DNA of 64,000 nucleotides, from positions 3,596,001 to 3,660,000 of the forward strand of contig JAHCVI010000001.1 in the NCBI GenBank assembly GCA_019096155.1, given 5' to 3'. Shown in pieces: positions 58,192 through 64,000 of the stretch. Each line of letters opens with the position of its first letter. Position 1 is the stretch's first letter. Made by a program: the position numbers and the translations under genes. Below the pieces are notes generated by a model. That model saw only the letters and a program-made list of their open reading frames with translations. It was not told where the DNA came from and ran no database searches. The DNA comes from Staphylotrichum longicolle. Its lineage: Eukaryota; Ascomycota; Sordariomycetes; Sordariales; Chaetomiaceae.

Positions 58192-60185
58192 AGCTGTTTT
58201 ACGTAGCCGCTCTCCAGGGATGTCAACTACTACTAGGGCAGCAGAAATAAAAGCAGTTTCAAGAGTTGGAGGGGCGGGCATACATCCCTTCAATATATTA
58301 GACGCCCTCGAAACTGTGCAGACGGCGCCGCCAGTGTCCTATCCATCTGCAGTACGTAAGCCGCTTTATCTCTCCTTTCCTACTCCTCTCCGTCCTCATC
58401 TCATCCGTTAGTAATATGGCCTTTAAAAACCAGATACCTGCGAGCGTAAAGTCAAAACTTCCACTTGACCCATGGCCATTTGGAGCGGGGTTGGAAGCTT
58501 GCAAAAGTCTGAATGAAGTATGCCATGCCAAGTTGCATCGTCCCTCCACCCTGAACCCCCAATGCTACTCCGGTCGCCCCATATTCCGTCTTCACCCTCC
58601 GCAGCGCCGAAAGTCTCTCTTTCCGGGCCACTCTGACCGATATTTCCGCAGAAGCACATCCCACTATCTTAGAACAAGAGACACCTGTGGGCGGTGCTAG
58701 AGAGTCTTGAGTGGAGCTGTTGTATTTCACTCCATCCCCCGCCCCCACGCAAACACTTGGAAACCGGACCAAGCCCCAGCGGAGATCAAACCCCTAGACG
58801 CAGTAAATGTGTTCTGGAAGAATCATGGAATGTTGTCTGGACGTCATGAGGCTATCGATGTCCTACATTAGCCATTTAGGCAGCGGCTCAGTCCGGCGTG
58901 GTGGGACTGCTGAACCTGGAGTTGGGGATTCGGAGTTTCATCCGCCATCAATCTCAGATGTGTCGATAGTCCCCGGGCTGTGAACGCTTAATTGCTTGAT
59001 AGTGGGCAATCTAGCTCGATGAGACATTGATATTCCAGCCGCCCCTTACGCCAACTCAAATCCGGGCTACGCTGTGCCAAGCGAAACCTCTGCAGCCTTC
59101 TCGAAGACTCAGTGTTGCCTCACTATCGTTCTGCGGAGGGAAAAGGGTGACAGTCGTGTGTCACGGCAAGCCCTGCCCGTGCCGGTTCCCGGGTGAACTC
59201 ACCATGACACCCAACACTGTCGTTGGTTTCGAGAACTAGTCGATCAAAATAAGGTTCTTTCAGCTGTGATTTGCGCGGAATAAATAGAAGCACTAACTCT
59301 GAATGGTTCCATGACCTTGAGAATGCGCCGCCTATGTACACCTCTCGAAGGCCACGTTGGGCGAATGTCCACCTTTACGTTGCGATCAAGAAAAGCCTGA
59401 ATGGCTCGACCAACCCAACGAGACGGTCAATGAAACGCAGAGAACCCCATCCTTGGTCACGTTGACATGCAAATGCCGGCCTTGGTTAGGAGCTTTGACC
59501 TTGTCGTGGGGCATGAGAGACGGTGTCCCCCGCGGTCGGGCAGATGCTCCCGAGCCCAAATGGGAAGGCAAAGGCCGAAAAGGGGCATACCGGGCCAACG
59601 GTTTGCGGTGTGGCACGACTGTACCGAGTATCGTTGCACCTCAAAGCGAAAGACTAACTGTCTTTGACGTCGCATTCGGCATGCACACGCACCGAAGGCA
59701 CATGGAAACTTCATCGAAGCCCCGTTCCCCGGATTCTGTCATACCCCCTGTCTATATCCCCCGCATTATCAACCTCTACCAACGAATGGCGCCCCCCAAA
59801 AACACCAGAGCCTCCCTCAGTTAAGTGGCGGATAATGTTCCCGCTGCGACTCTGGATTCAGCCGGGACCAATCCCCCACAGACACAATTTCAAGGCTTGG
59901 ACTACTCCATACTCCACGGCCCTTGATCTCCCCGAAGACGGAGGATGGCATTGTTTGTTGCAACGTTGTGTCGTGTGAACCAGAACAGCGTGCGAGCTGG
60001 CTCAGGAAACAATGATCATCGCCGTGGACCAAGGACAACGCCGTTGGGAAGCGAGGATAAGAGAGGGGATATGCCCGCGGAGTCAAGCCTGATCGACGGT
60101 CGTTGAAGTTGGCAGTCAAAGCAGGAGTCTCGAACAAAACAACCGTCCGCACAGTTGAAACAAGAACTGCAAGTCCTCAACGGCA
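58192..60185. other. 2-kb region without a supported gene
   Basis: Short frames only. The 155-codon plus-strand frame at 59357-59824 has no domain features. It holds the promoter of the DUF1996-CBM1 gene. Confidence 0.5.
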
Positions 60186-61725
60186 ATGAAGGTTCAGCAA
60201 AGCCGTTTTCTTGCGGCTGCCCTGGCGCTGGCCGGGGCGCGAAGCGTCAACGCCATCCTCCGCTTCTCCTGCTCAGAGCTCGTCACTGAGCGTCTAGATC
60301 CGTGAGTGTACCTGAACTGTATAAGAATCCTTGCACTGACGCAGTCTTGCCCAAAGTCTTGTTTTCCCTGGCGCCTCGCAGTCTCCCCATGTTCACCAGA
60401 TTGTAGGCGGCAACATGTTCAACATCACCATGGACCCGACCCGGCACAACATTGGCGAGGAGGCAACCTGCACAACATGCACATTTGCGGAGGACTTTTC
60501 AAACTACTGGACGGCGACCCTCTTCTTCCGCGCGCGGAATGGCAGCTATATCCGTGTGCCGCAGCGGCCCAACGTCGACTTTGACGGCGCTCGCGGGGGC
60601 GGCATGACGGTCTATTACACTGCAAGCTGTGAGCCTTTTCCTTTTCATTGCCACCCCCTTCGTTGTTTTGCCCTACCACACCACGCCTCCTACCTAGATA
60701 AGGAACCGTCCCTCAAGGACCAGGCTAACCCCTTTTTTCCTCTCTCGCCACAGACCAAAACCAAAAAGTCACCGCCTTCCAGCCCGGCTTCCGCATGATC
60801 GTCGGCAGCCCCATGTACCGCACGGCCGCGGAAGCCTCCAAGTTCCGGCAGCTGACCTTCACCTGTCTCGACACCATGTACACGCGGACGGGCGAGACGA
60901 CCAGCATGCCCACCCAGCCCTGCAAGGAGGGCATCATGGCCAACGTGCGCTTCCCGACCTGCTGGGACGGCAAGACGCTCGACCCGCCCAACCACACCGA
61001 CCACGTCGCCTACCCGGCCTCGGGCACGTTCGAGTCCGGCGGCGCCTGCCCGTCGACGCACCCCGTCAGGATCCCGCAGGTGTTTTACGAGGTGATCTGG
61101 GACACGCGCAAGTTCAACGACAAGAGCCTGTGGCCCGAGGACGGGAGCCAGCCGTTTGTGTGGTCGTACGGCGACTTCACGGGCTACGGCACCCACGGCG
61201 ATTATGTGTTTGGGTGGAAGGGGGATTCGCTGCAGCGGGCGATGGACACCAACTGTGACGGACCGAGCTGTGCCGCGCTCAAGTCGCAGAGCATTGCGAC
61301 GGGCAACCAGTGCAGGCAGGACAAGAAGGTAGCGGAGAATATTGATGGGTGGTTGAGTGAGCTGCCGGGCGCCGTGAAGGTGACGGGGCCGCAGCCGGGT
61401 GCCGGGACTGGTAAGTGTTCAGCTTGGTCTGGGGCAGTGAGGCATTTGGGGTTATGGCTACTGACTTGTTGTTCAAGGTGGTAATACCGGCGGGAATACT
61501 GGCGGCAACACCGGCGGCAACACCGGCGGCAACACCGGAGGCAACACTGGTGGAAGCTCTTGCCAAGTTGCCAAGTGGTATGTCTCTCGACCCCCTCGGA
61601 CTTGAGAACGTGGCTAACGTACTTTTAGGGGTCAGTGTGGTGGCAAGACCTACATCGGGTGCACGACCTGCGCTTCGGGGTCGACCTGCAGGGCTCAAAA
61701 CGATTACTACTCTCAGTGTCTCTGA
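60186..61725 (+). CDS. secreted DUF1996 protein with C-terminal CBM1 cellulose-binding module
   Basis: Five exons (60186-60301, 60357-60628, 60754-61410, 61478-61577, 61629-61725) give 413 residues. A signal peptide (FLAAALALAGARSVNA) precedes the DUF1996 domain: FSCSELVTERLDP, SPHVHQIVGGNMFN, PMYRTAAEASKFRQLTFTC, VRFPTCWDGKTLDPPNHTDH and YGDFTGYGTHGDYVFGW. A Gly-Asn-Thr repeat linker follows, then a CBM1 (about 377-413) with WGQCGGKTYIGCTTCASGST and QNDYYSQCL; the aromatic binding face and the Cys pairs are kept. Two introns lie in the linker/CBM1 region. The protein should be secreted and bind crystalline cellulose or chitin. DUF1996 enzymatic activity is not established to my knowledge; the domain occurs in fungal cell-wall or plant-biomass secretomes. 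Confidence 0.88.
61478..61560 (+). repeat. tandem GGN-ACN-GGN-type repeat encoding the Gly-Asn-Thr linker
   Basis: About six copies of a 12-base unit coding Gly-Gly-Asn-Thr form the linker before the CBM1. Confidence 0.8.
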
Positions 61726-62211
61726 GCTAGGTGGGACTGTCTGGCCCCTAGAGCCATGAGTAACGCGTGTCTCCTTGGGATCATTCTATGTATATAGCCC
61801 ATCCGTCGACTATCACGTTGATAATCAAGTATATATCATCCTCTCTCACAATCGAGGGCTCTTTGACCATGTTGCTCGTGGGACTTCATCAACGGTGGCC
61901 GTGGAATGCGCGGCGCTGTTGGAGGAATATGGTAGATCAGCAACGTCCGGATGGGGAGGAGAAAGATGTTAAAGCCGAGGAACAGGCGTGGATTTTGGTC
62001 TTGTCCATGACTCTGCTTGTATATACTGGCACAGCCTTCAAGTAAAGTCTGGCTTGCATAACGGTGTCGGATAAAACGGATTGTTGAGAGGATGCACTGG
62101 ATAGAGATTTGGACAACATCTAATCCTTGTAATTTATGTACTTCAAAACAGTTTCGCTCATCATCCCCTTGTAGTCCGCTCCAGCCTTGCAACCGCACCT
62201 CATCTAATTCC
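61726..62211. other. intergenic, no gene seen
   Basis: Convergent 3' ends of the DUF1996-CBM1 gene and the Q-rich reading frame. Confidence 0.45.
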
Positions 62212-63495
62212 CTATTGTTTGGAACACCCGTCTTGAGCCTGACCGCGGCTGGAACCTCCATGCCCTCGCCCCATGCCTGGACGCCTGTTGGAGCCCAAGT
62301 CTTCCTGACTCAGACCGTGGATGTTCACAACCGCAGGGCTGTGGGTTGCAGTATTTCGTTGCTGAGCGTCGTCTTGATTCTGCAACCCGTTGGAACCTCT
62401 CGGGGCCGGGTCTCGACCGCGATCGTCAAAGACTTCTATCACTTGACTTATAGCCATGCGCTGGCTGATAGAAGCTTGCTGAGCTGGACCATGTTGTCGT
62501 TGTGTGCCGTGACTCATCCCCTGGCCCCGACTATGAAAAGCTTGTTGATCCAGCCCCTGCGTTGCACCGCCCATATCCGGATTCATATTCTGAGGAGCCC
62601 ATTGAGCCGCGTCCCGAGGTGCAGCCGGGTTGCTGAAATCTTCCCAATCCTTCTCCTGGGATGCACGCTGACTTTGGTTGTGGAGAGCACCTTGGTTGTC
62701 GCTGTTGAACGGGCTGTGATTCTGGCTATTAAGCGGCCCCTGATCCTGACTGTCGGAAGGCTCCTGACTTTGGCCATCGAAGGCCCCATGACCCTGCCCG
62801 ATGAAAGCGTCCTGGTCCATGTCCAGATCCTCTTGCGCGGTCGGTAACCCGCTGAAGCGGTAGGTGAGAGAACTTTGCTCGGTCAACAGTCGATCCAGCT
62901 CTTGAGCTACCATCTCATCCATCTCCAGAGCTGGACCCTGGTTGCGACTGTCGAAGGCACGGTAGACGCTTTGCTGGCCGGGAAGTTGGACAGCATCCTG
63001 AGCAGTCCCTTGTCCAGCATCCTGAGTCGCGTCATGTCTCATGCCCTGAGGGACACCCTGACCGAGATTGGCAAAACCCCTCTCCGCAAAAAGATCCTCA
63101 GCTGTCCCTCCGTTATGAACTCTGATCGAGCCACGCTGACTAGCCCCTTGACCCTCACCTTCATCATCGGAGTCGCGCTGCGCCAGCCTTTCCTCCCTTC
63201 CTTTCCCGCTCCCAGGCGACAATAGACTCTAGATTGAACTTCCAGTCCTCGCTTCGCAGTCTGGACACTTCCACATGAGAACTTTGTCCACCCTCCTGTT
63301 TTTCTTCAGATTCGAGTACGGACATGACCGATAATCATTGTCGGGGTGGACAAAGCCGCAACAATCGGAGATTGCGCTGTTGAAGGTTATCCTGAATGGC
63401 GTCACCTTTCTGGCTAAGGGGTTCAGCCATTTGCACTGAGAATCGCCGGCGAGTGCTGCAGCACAATACTCGTAGGTGAACACGACTTTGCACAT
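62212..63495 (-). CDS. Cys-rich/Q-rich hypothetical protein, interrupted by an in-frame TAG
   Basis: From the ATG at 63495 an 88-residue Cys-rich protein (MCKVVFTYEYCAAALAGDS, WLNPLARKVTPFRITF, SDCCGFVHPDNDY, MWKCPDCEARTG) ends at a TAG (63231-63229). The same frame continues for about 339 more codons to 62212, with no ATG soon after the stop. The second part is rich in Gln, Asn, Asp, Ser and Gly, with loosely repeated pieces (SQDQGPLNSQNHSPFNSDNQ), and looks disordered or prion-like. Possible readings are a short secreted-looking or zinc-binding small protein with chance open sequence behind it, a gene broken by a nonsense change, or stop-codon read-through. The first 88 residues resemble small fungal Cys-rich proteins beginning MC, but I cannot name the family. 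Confidence 0.5.
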
Positions 63496-64000
63496 GATGG
63501 TGCTTGGTCGTTCAAGATGTCGGAAGTGTGATATTGTTTCTGTACGTATGTTGTATTCGGACTGTTGGAACTGGTGTATTCTTTCGGGTTGGATGATGAT
63601 CTTAGGTTCGGATGTTCCGCTTGCGCCTGATGTCGTGATAACTTGGGTATTAATGATAATGAAGAGAAAGGTTTGGTCCATCAATCCAGGAGGAAAGTTT
63701 TCCGCCCATCCTCAGCGAAAGCAAATCCCATGAGTTTGCTCATCAAGTGAAGAAGCAAGACCAATTGGTGTGCTTCTCCTTCTCGTCCCTGCACTGAGTT
63801 GAACTAAGGATGGATGATCTGGAAATCGCATCTGGCAAGATGGAATTCAAGTCCAGATCACAGGAAGGTACGACAATGTGTTGTGGCCAAATTCCTCGCG
63901 TGTCATGGGCTGTTTGGCTGTTCAGGGGTTGAAGGGGGTAGGATTTGAACCAAGGGTTAGGGTGGCCTACTCCTCTTCCCCTCCCCCCAGTTGCGGTGGA
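63496..64000. other. window edge, no gene seen
   Basis: The frame of the Cys-rich gene is open upstream of its ATG but not protein-like. A B-box-like GGTTCAAATCC is present on the minus strand near 63945. Confidence 0.4.

Noticed and set aside
59357..59824. 155-codon plus-strand frame
   Set aside because: Starts at a non-supported codon, overlaps other equally long frames and has no domain or signal features.
63925..63960. tRNA-like B-box GGTTCAAATCC on the minus strand
   Set aside because: The T-stem does not pair well and no A-box or cloverleaf could be folded nearby.

Overview
The window looks like nuclear DNA of a filamentous ascomycete, probably a Sordariomycete. Coding exons are split by short introns of about 45-90 bp with GT...AG ends and CTAAC-like branch sites. 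The gene families are typically fungal: a Zn2Cys6 regulator, a HET-domain protein, a NACHT-ankyrin NLR, a rhodopsin-domain membrane protein, GH55, and DUF1996 joined to CBM1. Nothing suggests a plasmid, virus or prokaryote. All gene models were built by eye from splice sites, reading phase and family motifs; no database was searched.

Layout. 0.1-9 kb: an F-box protein, a degenerate protein-kinase-like protein, a rhodopsin-domain membrane protein, then a divergent pair made of a NACHT-ankyrin receptor (minus strand, 4976-7468) and a 292-residue helical-domain protein (plus strand, 7823-8835). The second protein ends in two copies of a short G-x2-[ST]-x4-G-[DN] motif, and the receptor carries the same motif once near its N-terminus. 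This is the architecture of fungal amyloid-signalling cell-death pairs (HET-S/NWD2, HELLF and HELLP systems) and is the most interesting item in the window. 9-22 kb: a vanillyl-alcohol-oxidase-type flavoenzyme, an MFS transporter, a cytochrome P450 and a Zn2Cys6 regulator lie side by side, followed by an unrecognised protein. The octamer CCGGGGAA/TTCCCCGG recurs in their intergenic regions, so a small co-regulated catabolic or secondary-metabolite cluster is plausible. 22-32 kb: a frame-broken alpha/beta hydrolase, a second F-box protein, a fatty-acid alpha-dioxygenase-like haem enzyme and a three-exon protein of unknown function.

32-50 kb: a long apparently gene-free stretch, then housekeeping-type genes: a Myb/SANT-like protein, an Ap4A-phosphorylase-like gene, a FIT2/Scs3-family ER protein, a nucleoside deoxyribosyltransferase-like protein, a secreted GH55 glucanase and an F-box/WD40 protein. 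Several of these carry single-base reading-frame breaks in GC-rich stretches, which could be assembly errors or real decay. 51-64 kb: a secreted berberine-bridge-type flavoprotein, a short-chain dehydrogenase remnant that has lost its catalytic middle, a small hypothetical gene, a HET-domain protein, a secreted DUF1996-CBM1 protein, and a Cys-rich/Q-rich reading frame split by one in-frame TAG.

The genes fall into three themes: self/non-self recognition and regulated cell death (NLR, helical effector, HET, F-box), aromatic or lipid oxidation (VAO, P450, alpha-dioxygenase, BBE-like oxidase), and extracellular polysaccharide handling (GH55, DUF1996-CBM1).
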